64,000 bases of DNA from Escarpia spicata. Its lineage: Eukaryota; Annelida; Polychaeta; Sabellida; Siboglinidae. Both the position numbers and the translations under genes were made by a program. Position 1 is the stretch's first letter; each line of letters begins with the position of its first letter. This document shows, one piece after another, positions 21,900 to 33,831 of this stretch. Where the stretch lies: NCBI GenBank assembly GCA_963995525.1, contig OZ023206.1:62246994-62310993 (forward strand), given 5' to 3'. The notes below the pieces were generated by a model. The model did no database searches and was not told where the DNA came from. It was given only the letters and a program-made list of their open reading frames with translations.

Positions 21900-22355
21900 A
21901 TGCCTAACATCATGTTGAAGACACCTTATTTCCGACCTTGCGATGCAGCAGACTCGAGCAATGAGGACGAGCCAACGAACCGCTCCATCATGCCGGTGAC
22001 CAGCCATCCTTCCGTGTCGACGGAATCAGAGGGCGAGGACATCTGGTACACTAGGCTCTGCGATGTGCCAACTTCCGCTCCTGACGATGTCACAATTTCT
22101 GCCGACACGACAGATGTGACAACTTCCGCTCCTGACGATGTCGGAACTTCTGGCGATAAGACCGATGTGACAACTTCTATCGATGGTACCAAAGTAACAA
22201 CGACCGCTCCTGAAGACGTCACAACTTCTACTCACGTGACCAATGTCACAATCTTTGGGTTAGCATTAGGATTAGGGTTGGGGTTCAGCTTAGGATTTCG
22301 GTCAGCGTTAGGGGTAGGGTTAGGATTAGCCTTAGCATCAAAATTAGTTCCATAA
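21900..22355 (+). CDS. Hypothetical 151-aa protein, unit 4 copy
   Basis: P2-driven copy (TATA 21846) with an intact frame. It carries the STESEGED variant and DVGTS; its nearest relative is the unit 8 copy. Confidence 0.33.
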   Translation: MPNIMLKTPYFRPCDAADSSNEDEPTNRSIMPVTSHPSVSTESEGEDIWYTRLCDVPTSAPDDVTISADTTDVTTSAPDDVGTSGDKTDVTTSIDGTKVTTTAPEDVTTSTHVTNVTIFGLALGLGLGFSLGFRSALGVGLGLALASKLVP

Positions 22356-22675
22356 CCAAGGTGTGCAAAGCTGAACACTCAAGACGACACTATCTATGTG
22401 TAGTATCAAGTATTGGTTCCAAGACTCGAAACAATGGCGAAACACTATGAAACATATGGTTCTGACATTAATGGAGGGTGTCCTGTAATTGCGGTATTGT
22501 CTTGTATACGATTAAACTTTGCAAGACTCTGTATCAATGTCTAGTCTCTGGTTCTTGTAGTTATGGAGCGTGACATGTAAATACGTTTGTGTTGTTCACG
22601 AATAAAATGTGCAAACCTCATCTTGTGTCTTTTTCTTAGTGTAATGCAAAGCATATGTTGGGAACCTTCCTAATA

Positions 22676-23044
22676 TCGGCTATGTATGTGTGTAGTTCAG
22701 TACAGAGATGATTGCCTGTTATCTATGTGTGTAGTTCAGTACAGAGATGTTAGCCTGTTATGTCGGTATGTAGTTCAGTAAAAACGTTAGTCGGTTATGT
22801 ATGTGTGTAGTTCAGTAAAAACGTTAGTCGGTTATGTATGTGTGTAGTTCAGTAAAAAACGTTAGTCGGTTATGTATGTGTGTAGTTCAGTAAAAACGTT
22901 AGTCAGATATGTATGTGTATAGTTCAGTAGAGACGTTAGATGGTAATGCATGTGAGTAGTTCAGAAGAGACGTTAGCCAGTTATGTATATGTGTGGTTCA
23001 GTAGAGATGATAGGCATTTATATCTGTGTGTAGTTCAGTACAAA
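22676..23044 (+). repeat. 37-bp tandem repeat block, unit 4
   Basis: Same unit and copy order as unit 3, with AGAAGAGACGTTAGCC instead of the AGATACG variant. Confidence 0.9.
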
Positions 23045-23171
23045 GATGTTAATGTACTCAGACCAACTAGTTGCGCAAACGAAACACTCTAGTTTGGCCA
23101 ACACGCTGAACGAATCGAACTATAGATACGAGTTGTACAAACGAAACACTACACTTAACGGGTTATGGCGT

Positions 23172-23633
23172 GAGATTCCATAAAAAAGATGGAATTCCAT
23201 CAGAATGGACGTGTTACCGTGTGAGATTCCATCAAAGAGATGGAATTCCATCAGAATAGACGTGTTATCGCGTAAGATTTCATCAAAGAGATGGAATTCC
23301 ATCAGAATATACGTGTTATCGCGTAAGATTCCATCAAAAAGATGGAATTCCATCAGAATAGACGTGTTATCGCGAAAGATTCCATCAAAAAGATGGAATT
23401 CCATCAGAATAGACGTGTTATCGCGTAAGATTCCATCAAAAAGATGGAATTCCATCAGAATAGAGGTGTTATCGCGTAAGATTCCATCAAAAAGATGGAA
23501 TTCCATCAGAATAGACGTGTTATCGCGTAAGATTCCGTCAAAAAGATGGAATTCCATCAGAATAGACGTGTTATCGCGTAAGATTCCGTCAAAAAGATGG
23601 AATTCCATCATACCATATGTGTTATCGCAGTAG
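23172..23633 (+). repeat. 51-bp minisatellite, unit 4 (9 copies)
   Basis: Nine copies. The first has CCATAAAAAAG in place of CCATCAAAAAG, which creates a stop in the plus-strand frame. The array tolerates loss of this frame. Confidence 0.95.
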
Positions 23634-23634
23634 T

Positions 23635-24207
23635 AGCAGAGTACTAGTCGTAGTAGTAGTCGTAGTAGTAGTAGTAGTAGTCGTAGTAGTCGTAGTTCTA
23701 GTAGTAGTAGTAGTCGTAGTAGTAGTAGTAGTAGTAGTAATAGTAGTCGTAGTCGAAGTAGTAGTAGTAGTCGTTGTAGTAGTAGTAGTCGTAGTAGTAG
23801 TAGTAGTCGTAGTAGTAGTAGTTGTCGTAGTACTAGTAGTAGTAGTAGTACTAGTCGTATTAGTAGTAGTCGTCGTCGTAGTCGTAGTCGTAGTAGTAGT
23901 AGGAGTTGTAGTAGTCGTAGTAGTAGTAGTCGTAGTAGTAGTAGTCGTAATAGTAGTAGTAGTAGTCGTAGTAGTAGGAGTAGTAGTAGTCGTAGTAGTA
24001 TTAGTCGTAATAGTAGTAGTAGTAGTCGTAGTAGTCGTAGTAGTAGTAGTGGTAGTAGTAGTAGTAGTAGTCGTAGTAGTAGTAGTAGTCGTAGTAGTAG
24101 TAGTAGTAGTCGTAGTAGTAGTAGTAGTCGTCGTAGTAGTAGTAGTAGTCGTACTAGTAGTAGTCGTAGTAGTGGTAGTAGTCGTAGTAGTAGTAGTAGT
24201 AGTAGTC

Positions 24208-24265
<58 letters not shown>

Positions 24266-24324
24266 TAGTAGTAGTCGTAGTAGTAGTAGTCGTAGTAGTA
24301 GTAGCAGTAGTAGTTGTAGTCGTA

Positions 24325-24360
<36 letters not shown>

Positions 24361-24376
24361 GTAGTAGTAGTAGTAA

Positions 24377-24410
<34 letters not shown>

Positions 24411-24523
24411 CGTAGTAGTAGTAGTCGTATTAGTAGTAGTAGTCGTAGTAGTAGTAGTAGTCGTAGTAGTCGTAGTAGTAGTAGTAGTAGTAGTCGTAGT
24501 ACTAGTGTAGCAGTAGTAGTAGT
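23635..24523. repeat. AGT/CGT trinucleotide tract, unit 4 (0.9 kb)
   Basis: A shorter relative of the unit 3 tract with block deletions. It is close to the unit 8 tract but differs from it by several triplets near 23970-24000 and 24300-24420. Confidence 0.95.
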
Positions 24524-25098
24524 AAATTTTATGTTTTGTCCCTCTGGGACAAAGACATAACATTTTCGCGAGGTTAACCCCAACTTGTTGTCTCTATCTT
24601 ACCTAATTAGATATTTTTACCCGCTAGATGGCGCCATCATATAGGGTAGTACTTCAATTATCCACTTGGGGGCGCTACACCGGATGTGATGTCATACCGG
24701 AAGTCACTTGACTGTCATGGCGGCCTCAACTAGGGACGCTACGCCGGAAGTAACGTCGTACCGGAAGTTATTTGACTGTCATGGTGGCCTCTATGCTTTC
24801 TGTATTCCTCGAAGTGTGTCAACGAATAGAGATCTATCAATACTCTGAATAATTACATTGGTGTCCACTGAGTGGCGTTGGGAACCATGATGGTCACCTC
24901 TTTGAACGAAGTCCTGTCAGGTGGTTGTCCTTACATGTTATTGACATAGTCGTTTACGATCACAGCAGTTTTCAAATTCGCTTGCTATGGCAGCCTCTAC
25001 TAGGGACGCTACGCCGGAAGTGACCTTTATGTTCTGTCTAACTGTTATAAAAGGCCTGCGTCTGTTTTTTGTGATCATTATATCTTACATTTTGGAAG

Positions 25099-25830
25099 AT
25101 GAACAACATGAATAGTGCTAACGTCCGACAAGTGATTTTGGCCAACACGCTGAACGAATCGAACTATAGATACGAGTTGTACAAACGAAACACTACACTT
25201 AACGGGTTATGGCGTGAGATTCCATCAAAAAGATGGAATTCCATCAGAATGGACGTGTTACCGTGTGAGATTCCATCAAAGAGATGGAATTCCATCAGAA
25301 TAGACGTGTTATCGCGTAAGATTTCATCAAAGAGATGGAATTCCATCAGAATAGACGTGTTATCGCGTAAGATTCCATCAATAACATGGAATTCCATCAG
25401 AATAGACGTGTTATCGCGTAAGATTCCATCAAAAAGATGGAATTCCATCAGAATAGACGTGTTATCGCGTAAGATTCCATTAAAAAGATGGAATTCCATC
25501 AGAATATACGTGTTATCGCGTAAGATTCCATCAAAAACATGGAATTCCATCAGAATAGACGTGTTATCGCGAAAGATTCCATCAAAAAGATGGAATTCCA
25601 TCAGAATAGACGTGTTATCGCGTAAGATTCCATCAAAAAGATGGAATTCCATCAGAATAGAGGTGTTATCGCGTAAGATTCCATCAAAAAGATGGAATTC
25701 CATCAGAATAGACGTGTTATCGCGTAAGACTCCCTCAAAAAGATGGAATTCCATCAGAATAGACGTGTTATCGCGTAAGATTCCGTCAAAAAGATGGAAT
25801 TCCATCATACCATATGTGTTATCGCAGTAG
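25099..25830 (+). CDS. Fused frame from P1 into the 51-bp repeats, unit 5 (low support)
   Basis: The deletion joins codon 14 of the P1 frame to the frame of the 51-bp block. This gives 243 codons: MNNMNSANVRQVILANTLNE, a short linker, twelve 17-residue basic repeats (KRWNSIRIDVLSRKIPS type), ending IIPYVLSQ. The join is in frame and keeps TATA and ATG, so if P1 is active this frame can be translated. An identical join occurs in unit 9 (40726-41457). It resembles nothing I know and the opposite strand is open too. Confidence 0.25.
   Translation: MNNMNSANVRQVILANTLNESNYRYELYKRNTTLNGLWREIPSKRWNSIRMDVLPCEIPSKRWNSIRIDVLSRKISSKRWNSIRIDVLSRKIPSITWNSIRIDVLSRKIPSKRWNSIRIDVLSRKIPLKRWNSIRIYVLSRKIPSKTWNSIRIDVLSRKIPSKRWNSIRIDVLSRKIPSKRWNSIRIEVLSRKIPSKRWNSIRIDVLSRKTPSKRWNSIRIDVLSRKIPSKRWNSIIPYVLSQ
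25216..25830 (+). repeat. 51-bp minisatellite, unit 5 (12 copies)
   Basis: Twelve copies, including variants ATAACATGG, AAAACATGG and a CTCCCTCAAAAAG copy. The same variants appear in the same order in unit 9. Confidence 0.95.
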
Positions 25831-25831
25831 T

Positions 25832-26153
25832 AGCAGAGTACTAGTCGTAGTAGTAGTCGTAGTAGTAGTAGTAGTAGTCGTAGTAGTCGTAGTACTAGTA
25901 GTAGTAGTAGTCGTAGTAATAGTAGTAGTAGTAGTAATAGTAGTCGTAGTCGTAGTAGTAGTAATAGTCGTTGTAGTAGTAGTAGTCGTAGTCGTAGTAG
26001 TAGTCGTACTAGTAGTAGTTGTCGTAGTACTAGTAGTAGTAGTAGTAGTACTAGTCGTATTAGTAGTAGTCGTAGTCGTAGTCGTAGTAGTAGTAGTAGG
26101 AGTTGTAGTAGTCGTAGTAGTAGTAGTCGTAGTAGTAGTAGTCGTAATAGTAA

Positions 26154-26202
<49 letters not shown>

Positions 26203-26203
26203 C

Positions 26204-26238
<35 letters not shown>

Positions 26239-26494
26239 CGTAGTAGTAGTAGTAGTCGTAGTAGTAGTAGTAGTAGTCGTAGTAGTAGTAGTAGTAGTCG
26301 TACTAGTAGTATTCGTAGTAGTAGTAGTAGTCGTAGTAGTAGTAGTAGTAATAGTAGTCGTAGTAGTAGTAGTAGCAGTAGTAGTAGTTGTCGTAGTACT
26401 AGTAGTAGTAGTGGTAGTAGTAGTAGTAGTAGTTGTCGTAGTACTACTACTAGTAGTAGTAGTAGTCGTAGTAGTAGTAGTCGTAGTCGTAGTC

Positions 26495-26526
<32 letters not shown>

Positions 26527-26710
26527 CGTACTAGTAGTATTCGTAGTAGTAGTAGTAGTAGTCGTACTAGTAGTATTCGTAGTAGTAGTAGTAGTCGTAG
26601 AAGTAGTAGTAGTAGTCGTAGTAGTAGTAGTCGTCGTAGTAGTAGTAGTAGTCGTAGTAGTAGTAGTAGTAGTCGTACTAGTAGTATTCGTAGTAGTAGT
26701 AGTAGTAGTC

Positions 26711-26751
<41 letters not shown>

Positions 26752-26945
26752 TGTCGTAGTACTAGTAGTAGTAGTAGTAGTAGTCGTAGTAGTAGTTGTC
26801 GTAGTAATACTACTAGTAGTAGTAGTAGTCGTAGTAGTAGTAGTCGTAGTCGTAGTAGTAGTAGTAGTAGTAGTGGTAGTAGTAGTAGTAGTAGTACTAG
26901 TAATAGTAGTAGGAGTAGTAGTAGTCGTAGTAATATTAGTCGTAA

Positions 26946-26976
<31 letters not shown>

Positions 26977-27306
26977 CGTAGTAGTCGTAGTAGTAGTAGT
27001 GGTAGTAGTAGTAGTAGTCGTATTAGCAGTAGTAGTCGTAGTAGTAGTAGTAGTAGTCGTAGTAGTAGTAGTAGTCGTCGTAGTAGTAGTAGTAGTCGTA
27101 CTAGTGGTAGTCGTAGTAGTAGTAGTAGTCGTAGTCGTAGTAGTAGTAGTAGTAGTCGTATTAGTAGTAGTAGTAGTCGTAGTAGTAGTAGTAGTAGTAG
27201 TCGTAGTAGTAGTAGTCACACCAGTAATAGCAGTAGTAGTAGTAGTCGTAGTAGTAGTAGTCGTAGTAGTAATAGTAGTAGTAGTTGTAGTCGTAGTAGT
27301 ATCAGC

Positions 27307-27354
<48 letters not shown>

Positions 27355-27426
27355 CGTATTAGTAGTAGTAGTCGTAGTAGTAGTAGTAGTAGTAGTAGTC
27401 GTAGTACTAGTAGCAGTAGTAGTAGT
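25832..27426. repeat. AGT/CGT trinucleotide tract, unit 5 (1.6 kb, chimeric)
   Basis: The first about 0.7 kb follows the pattern of units 3 and 4. From about 26560 to the end it follows the last 0.87 kb of the unit 2 tract (offset 11162, including the GTAGAAGTAGT and CACACCAGTAATAGC landmarks). The tract is a recombinant. Confidence 0.9.
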
Positions 27427-28584
27427 AAATTTTATGTTTTGTCCCTCTGGGACAAAGACATAAAATTTTCGCGAGGTTAACCCCAACTTGTTGTCTCTAT
27501 CTAACCTAATTATACATTTTTATCCGCTAGATGGCGCCATCATATAGGGTAGTACTTCAATTATCCACTAGGGGGCGCTACCGGATGTGATGTCATACCG
27601 GAAGTCACTTTACTGTCATGGCGGCCTCAACTAGGGACGCTACGCCGGAAGTAACGTCGTACCGGAAGTTATTTGACTGACATGGTGGCCTCTATGCTTT
27701 CTGTATTCCTCGAAGTGTGTCAACGAATAGAGATCTATCAATACTCTGAATAATTACATTGGTGTCCACTGAGTGGCGTTGGGAACCATGATGGTCACCT
27801 CTTTGAACGAAGTCCTGTCAGGTGGTTGTCCTTACATGTTATTGACATAGTCGTTTTCGATCACAGCAGTTTTCAAATTCGCTTGCTATGGCAGCCTCTA
27901 CTAGGGACGCTACGTCGGAAGTGACCTTTATGTTCTGTCGAACTGTTATAAAAGGCCTGCGTCTGTTTTTTGTGATCATTATATCTTACATTTTGGAAGA
28001 TGAACAACATGACTAGTGATAACGTCCGACAAGGGATTTTGCAATCGAAGGCGCAGCCTTCTCCCGCTACGGGCCTACTTGATCTCTCGACCCCGTCAAG
28101 CAACCTGGACCATCAGCCAACGACCATTTCAACGTCCAATTCGACGACCAAAACCAATTTCGTCTCTTTTTTCTTATACATACCAGTTGACCATTCATTA
28201 TTAAGTTCATTCCTTCACTGTTTCAGCGTCAAGAAAAGGAGTGTATTGCTGCAAACGTCGCTACTTCTCCCTCTTCTCCCCTGTTGCGGCAAATATCGGC
28301 CCTCCAAGCGACTGTCTCTACTGCTGAACACACCCAAGCAGTGGAAGGAGAAACGACGACAGTCTTTACATAGTAGAGTTGAACTTACTTCAAATGATGT
28401 CTGTTTGTAAACTGGTTTGAACTGATATTTGCTGTCCAAGTCGTATCTACTCTACAGCCCGTGCTTTTGAATTTTCTACAATCCGTGATCTTTCGGCACG
28501 CCCACGTGACCTTTCGGCACATTCACTAACTATATAAGCGCTGTGTTTTGTCAATTGGCACATCATTCGTATTACGATGCCATC

Positions 28585-29040
28585 ATGCCTAACATCATGT
28601 TGAAGACACCTTATTTCCGACCTTGCGATGCAGCAGACTCGAGCAATGAGGACGAGCCAACGAACCGCTCCATCATGCCGGTGACCAGCCATCCTTCCGT
28701 GTCGACGAAATCAGAGGGCGAGGACATCTGGTACACTAGGCTCTGCGATGTGCCAACTTCCGCTCCTGACGATGTCACAATTTCTGCCGACACGACAGAT
28801 GTGACAACTTCCGCTCCTGACGATGTCGGAACTTCTGGCGATAAGACCGATGTGACAACTTCTATCGATGGTACCAAAGTAACAACGACCGCTCCTGAAG
28901 ACGTCACAACTTCTACTCACGTGACCAATGTCACAATTTTTGGGTTAGCATTAGGATTAGGGTTGGGGTTCAGCTTAGGATTTCGGTCAGCGTTAGGGGT
29001 AGGGTTAGGATTAGCCTTAGCATCAAAATTAGTTCCATAA
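28585..29040 (+). CDS. Hypothetical 151-aa protein, unit 6 copy
   Basis: P2-driven copy (TATA 28531). Its protein sequence is the same as the unit 3 and unit 7 copies, including STKSEGED. Confidence 0.33.
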   Translation: MPNIMLKTPYFRPCDAADSSNEDEPTNRSIMPVTSHPSVSTKSEGEDIWYTRLCDVPTSAPDDVTISADTTDVTTSAPDDVGTSGDKTDVTTSIDGTKVTTTAPEDVTTSTHVTNVTIFGLALGLGLGFSLGFRSALGVGLGLALASKLVP

Positions 29041-29360
29041 CCAAGGTGTGCAAAGCTGAACACTCAAGACGACACTATCTATGTGTAGTATCAAGTATTG
29101 GTTCCAAGACTCGAAACAATGGCGAAACACTATGAAACATATGGTTCTGACATTAATGGAGGGTGTCCTGTAATTGCGGTATTGTCTTGTACACGATTAA
29201 ACTTTGCAATACTCTGTATCAATGTCTAGTCTCTGGTTCTTGTAGTTATGGAGCGTGACATGTAAATACGTTTGTGTTGTTCACGAATAAAATGTGCAAA
29301 CCTCATCTTGTGTCTTTTTCTTAGTGTAATGCAAAGCATATGTTGGGAACCTTCCTAATA

Positions 29361-29729
29361 TCGGCTATGTATGTGTGTAGTTCAGTACAGAGATGATTGC
29401 CTGTTATCTATGTGTGTAGTTCAGTACAGAGATGTTAGCCTGTTATGTCGGTATGTAGTTCAGTAAAAACGTTAGTCGGTTATGTATGTGTGTAGTTCAG
29501 TAAAAACGTTAGTCGGTTATGTATGTGTGTAGTTCAGTAAAAAACGTTAGTCGGTTATGTATGTGTGTAGTTCAGTAAAAACGTTAGTCAGATATGTATG
29601 TGTATAGTTCAGTAGAGACGTTAGATGGTAATGCATGTGAGTAGTTCAGAAGATACGTTAGCCAGTTATGTATATGTGTGGTTCAGTAGAGATGATAGGC
29701 ATTTATATCTGTGTGTAGTTCAGTACAAA
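29361..29729 (+). repeat. 37-bp tandem repeat block, unit 6
   Basis: Same copies and variants as unit 3, including AGAAGATACGTTAGCC. Confidence 0.9.
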
Positions 29730-29856
29730 GATGTTAATGTACTCAGACCAACTAGTTGCGCAAACGAAACACTCTAGTTTGGCCAACACGCTGAACGAAT
29801 CGAACTATAGATACGAGTTGTACAAACGAAACACTACACTTAACGGGTTATGGCGT

Positions 29857-30618
29857 GAGATTCCATCAAAAAGATGGAATTCCATCAGAATGGACGTGTT
29901 ACCTTGTGAGATTCCATCAAAGAGATGGAATTCCATCAGAATAGACGTGTTATCGCGTAAGATTTCATCAAAGAGATGGAATTCCATCAGAATAGACGTG
30001 TTATCGCGTAAGATTCCATCAATAAGATGGAATTCCATCAGAATAGACGTGTTATCGCGTAAGATTCCATCAAAAAGATGGAATTCCATCAGAATAGACG
30101 TGTTATCGCGTAAGATTCCATTAAAAAGATGGAATTCCATCAGAATAGATGTGTTATCGCGTAAGATTCCATCAAAAAGATGGAATTCCATCAGAATAGA
30201 CGTGTTATCGCGTAAGATTCCATCAAAAAGATGGAATTCCATCAGAATAGAGGTGTTATCGCGTAAGATTCCATCAAAAAGATGGAATTCCATCAGAATA
30301 GACGTGTTATCGCGTAAGATTCCGTCAAAAAGATGGAATTCCATCAGAATAGACGTGTTATCGCGTAAGATTCCGTCAAAAAGATGGAATTCCATCAGAA
30401 TATACGTGTTATCGCGTAAGATTCCATCAAAAAGATGGAATTCCATCAGAATAGACGTGTTATCGCGAAAGATTCCATCAAAAAGATGGAATTCCATCAG
30501 AATAGACGTGTTATCGCGTAAGATTCCGTCAAAAAGATGGAATTCCATCAGAATAGACGTGTTATCGCGTAAGATTCCGTCAAAAAGATGGAATTCCATC
30601 ATACCATATGTGTTATCG
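29857..30618 (+). repeat. 51-bp minisatellite, unit 6 (15 copies)
   Basis: Fifteen copies with the same order of variant copies as unit 3 (ATTAAAAAG sixth, GAGGTG eighth, ATATACG eleventh). Confidence 0.95.
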
Positions 30619-30619
30619 C

Positions 30620-30944
30620 AGTAGTAGCAGAGTACTAGTCGTAGTAGTAGTCGTAGTAGTAGTAGTAGTAGTCGTAGTAGTCGTAGTACTAGTAGTAGTA
30701 GTAGTCGTAGTAGTAGTAGTAGTAGTAGTAATAGTAGTCGTAGTCGTAGTAGTAGTAGTAGTCGTTGTAATAGTAGTAGTCGTAGTAGTAGTAGTAGTCG
30801 TAGTAGTAGTAGTTGTCGTAGTACTAGTAGTAGTAGTAGTACTAGTCGTATTAGTAGTAGTCGTAGTCGTAGTCGTAGTAGTAGTAGTAGGAGTTGTAGT
30901 AGTCGTAGTAGTAGTAGTCGTAGTAGTAGTAGTCGTAATAGTAA

Positions 30945-30987
<43 letters not shown>

Positions 30988-30988
30988 C

Positions 30989-31020
<32 letters not shown>

Positions 31021-31138
31021 CGTAGTAGTAGTAGTAGTCGTAGTAGTAGTAGTAGTAGTCGTAGTAGTAGTAGTAGTCGTACTAGTAGTATTCGTAGTAG
31101 TAGTAGTAGTCGTAGTAGTAGTAGTAGTAGTAGTAGTC

Positions 31139-31173
<35 letters not shown>

Positions 31174-31549
31174 TGTCGTAGTACTAGTAGTAGTAGTGGT
31201 AGTAGTAGTAGTAGTAGTAGTTGTCGTAGTACTACTACTAGTAGTAGTAGTAGTCGTAGTAGTAGTAGTCGTAGTAGTAGTAGTCGTAGTCGTAGTCGTA
31301 GTAGTAGTAGTAGTAGTAGGAGTAGTAGTAGTCGTAGTAGTATTAGTCGTAATAGTAGTAGTAGTAGTCGTAGTAGTCATAGTAGTAGTAGTGGTAGTAG
31401 TAGTAGTAGTAGTCGTAGTAGTAGTAGTAGTCGTAGTAGTAGTAGTAGTAGTCGTAGTAGTAGTAGTAGTCGTCGTAGTAGTAGTAGTAGTCGTACTAGT
31501 AGTAGTCGTAGTAGTGGTAGTAGTCGTAGTAGTAGTAGTAGTAGTAGTC

Positions 31550-31586
<37 letters not shown>

Positions 31587-31683
31587 TAGTAGTAGTCATA
31601 CAAGTAGTAGCAGTAGTAGTAGTAGTCGTAGTAGTAGTAGTCGTAGTAGTAGTAGCAGTAGTAATTGTAGTCGTAGTAGTAGC

Positions 31684-31732
<49 letters not shown>

Positions 31733-31733
31733 A

Positions 31734-31779
<46 letters not shown>

Positions 31780-31895
31780 CGTATTAGTAGTAGTCGTATT
31801 AGTAGTAGTAGTCGTAGTAGTAGTAGTAGTAGTCGTAGTAGTCGTAGTAGTAGTAGTAGTAGTAGTCGTAGTACTAGTGTAGCTGTAGTAGTAGT
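30620..31895. repeat. AGT/CGT trinucleotide tract, unit 6 (1.3 kb)
   Basis: Matches the unit 3 tract except for a few triplets lost or changed near 31770-31800, where CGTATTAGT occurs twice. Confidence 0.95.
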
Positions 31896-33055
31896 AAATT
31901 TTATGTTTTGTCCCTCTGGGACAAAGACATAAAATTTTCGCGAGGTTAACCCCAACTTGTTGTCTCTATCTTACCTAATTAGATATTTTTACCCGCTAGA
32001 TGGCGCCATCATATAGGGTAGTACTTCAATTATCCACTTGGGGGCGCTACACCGGATATGATGTCATACCGGAAGTCACTTGACTGTCATGGCGGCCTCA
32101 ACTAGGGACGCTACGCCGGAAGTAACGTCGTACCGGAAGTTATTTGACTGTCATGGTGGCCTCTATGCTTTCTGTATTCCTCGAAGTGTGTCAACGAATA
32201 GAGATCTATCAATACTCTGAATAATTACATTGGTGTCCACTGAGTGGCGTTGGGAACCATGATGGTCACCTCTTTGAACGAAGTCCTGTCAGGTGGTTGT
32301 CCTTACATGTTATTGACATAGGCGTTTACGATCACAGCAGTTTTCAAATTCGCTTGCTATGGCAGCCTCTACTAGGGACGCTACGCCGGAAGTGACCTTT
32401 ATGTTCTGTCTAACTGTTATAAAAGGCCTGCGTCTGTTTTTTGTGATCATTATATCTTACATTTTGGAAGATGAACAACATGAATAGTGCTAACGTCCGA
32501 CAAGTGATTTTGCTACCGAAGGCGCAGCCTTCTCCCGCTACGGGCCTACTTGATCTCTCGACCCCGTCAAGCAACCTGGACCATCAGCCAACGACCATTT
32601 CAACGTCCAATTCGACGACCAAAACCAATTTCGTCTCTTTTTTCTTATACATACCAGTTGACCATTCATTATTAAGTTCATTCCTTCACTGTTTCAGCGT
32701 CAAGAAAAGGAGTGTATTGCTGCAAACGTCGCTACTTCTCCCTCTTCTCCCCTGTTGCGGCAAATATCGGCCCTCCAAGCGACTGTCTCTACTGCTGAAC
32801 ACACCCAAGCAGTGGAAGGAGAAACGACGACAGTCTTTACATAGTAGAGTTGAACTTACTTCAAATGATGTCTGTTTGTAAACTGGTTTGAACTGATATT
32901 TGCTGTCCAAGTCGTATCTACTCTACAGCCCGTGCTTTTGAATTTTCTACAATCCGTGATCTTTCGGCACGCCCACGTGACCTTTCGGCACATTCACTAA
33001 CTATATAAGCGCTGTGTTTTGTCAATTGGCACATCATTCGTATTACGATGCCATC

Positions 33056-33511
33056 ATGCCTAACATCATGTTGAAGACACCTTATTTCCGACCTTGCGAT
33101 GCAGCAGACTCGAGCAATGAGGACGAGCCAACGAACCGCTCCATCATGCCGGTGACCAGCCATCCTTCCGTGTCGACGAAATCAGAGGGCGAGGACATCT
33201 GGTACACTAGGCTCTGCGATGTGCCAACTTCCGCTCCTGACGATGTCACAATTTCTGCCGACACGACAGATGTGACAACTTCCGCTCCTGACGATGTCGG
33301 AACTTCTGGCGATAAGACCGATGTGACAACTTCTATCGATGGTACCAAAGTAACAACGACCGCTCCTGAAGACGTCACAACTTCTACTCACGTGACCAAT
33401 GTCACAATTTTTGGGTTAGCATTAGGATTAGGGTTGGGGTTCAGCTTAGGATTTCGGTCAGCGTTAGGGGTAGGGTTAGGATTAGCCTTAGCATCAAAAT
33501 TAGTTCCATAA
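33056..33511 (+). CDS. Hypothetical 151-aa protein, unit 7 copy
   Basis: P2-driven copy (TATA 33002). Its protein sequence is the same as in units 3 and 6. Confidence 0.33.
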   Translation: MPNIMLKTPYFRPCDAADSSNEDEPTNRSIMPVTSHPSVSTKSEGEDIWYTRLCDVPTSAPDDVTISADTTDVTTSAPDDVGTSGDKTDVTTSIDGTKVTTTAPEDVTTSTHVTNVTIFGLALGLGLGFSLGFRSALGVGLGLALASKLVP

Positions 33512-33831
33512 CCAAGGTGTGCAAAGCTGAACACTCAAGACGACACTATCTATGTGTAGTATCAAGTATTGGTTCCAAGACTCGAAACAATGGCGAAACA
33601 CTATGAAACATATGGTTCTGACATTAATGGAGGGTGTCCTGTAATTGCGGTATTGTCTTGTACACGATTAAACTTTGCAATACTCTGTATCAATGTCTAG
33701 TCTCTGGTTCTTGTAGTTATGGAGCGTGACATGTAAATACGTTTGTGTTGTTCACGAATAAAATGTGCAAACCTCATCTTGTGTCTTTTTCTTAGTGTAA
33801 TGCAAAGCATATGTTGGGAACCTTCCTAATA

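Larger units (their letters stand above)
21236..25019 (+). repeat. Array unit 4 (type B)
   Basis: P1 TATA 21262; P1 frame 21315-21641 (MNNMNSANVRQVILLPK start, 108 aa); P2 TATA 21846; ORF 21900-22355; AATAAA 22601; 37-bp block 22676-23044; 51-bp block 23172-23633 (9 copies); tract 23635-24523; hairpin 24524; CTCF-like pair 24621/24662. Matches unit 8 at an offset of about 15624. Confidence 0.93.
25020..27920 (+). repeat. Array unit 5 (type C, deleted)
   Basis: P1 is present (TATA 25046), but a 1740-bp segment corresponding to 21357-23096 of unit 4 is missing. It takes out the splice-like site, P2, the ORF, the poly(A) signal and the 37-bp block. The 51-bp block is at 25216-25830 (12 copies), the tract at 25832-27426, the hairpin at 27427 and the CTCF-like pair at 27524/27565. 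The 5' part is type B; the 3' part, from within the tract on, matches unit 2 at offset 11162. Confidence 0.92.
27921..32391 (+). repeat. Array unit 6 (type A)
   Basis: Copy of unit 3 at offset 11162. P1 TATA 27947; P1 frame 28000-28410; P2 TATA 28531; ORF 28585-29040; AATAAA 29286; 37-bp block 29361-29729; 51-bp block 29857-30618 (15 copies); tract 30620-31895; hairpin 31896; CTCF-like pair 31993/32034. Differences from unit 3 are confined mainly to a few triplets of the tract (near 31770-31800). Confidence 0.93.
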
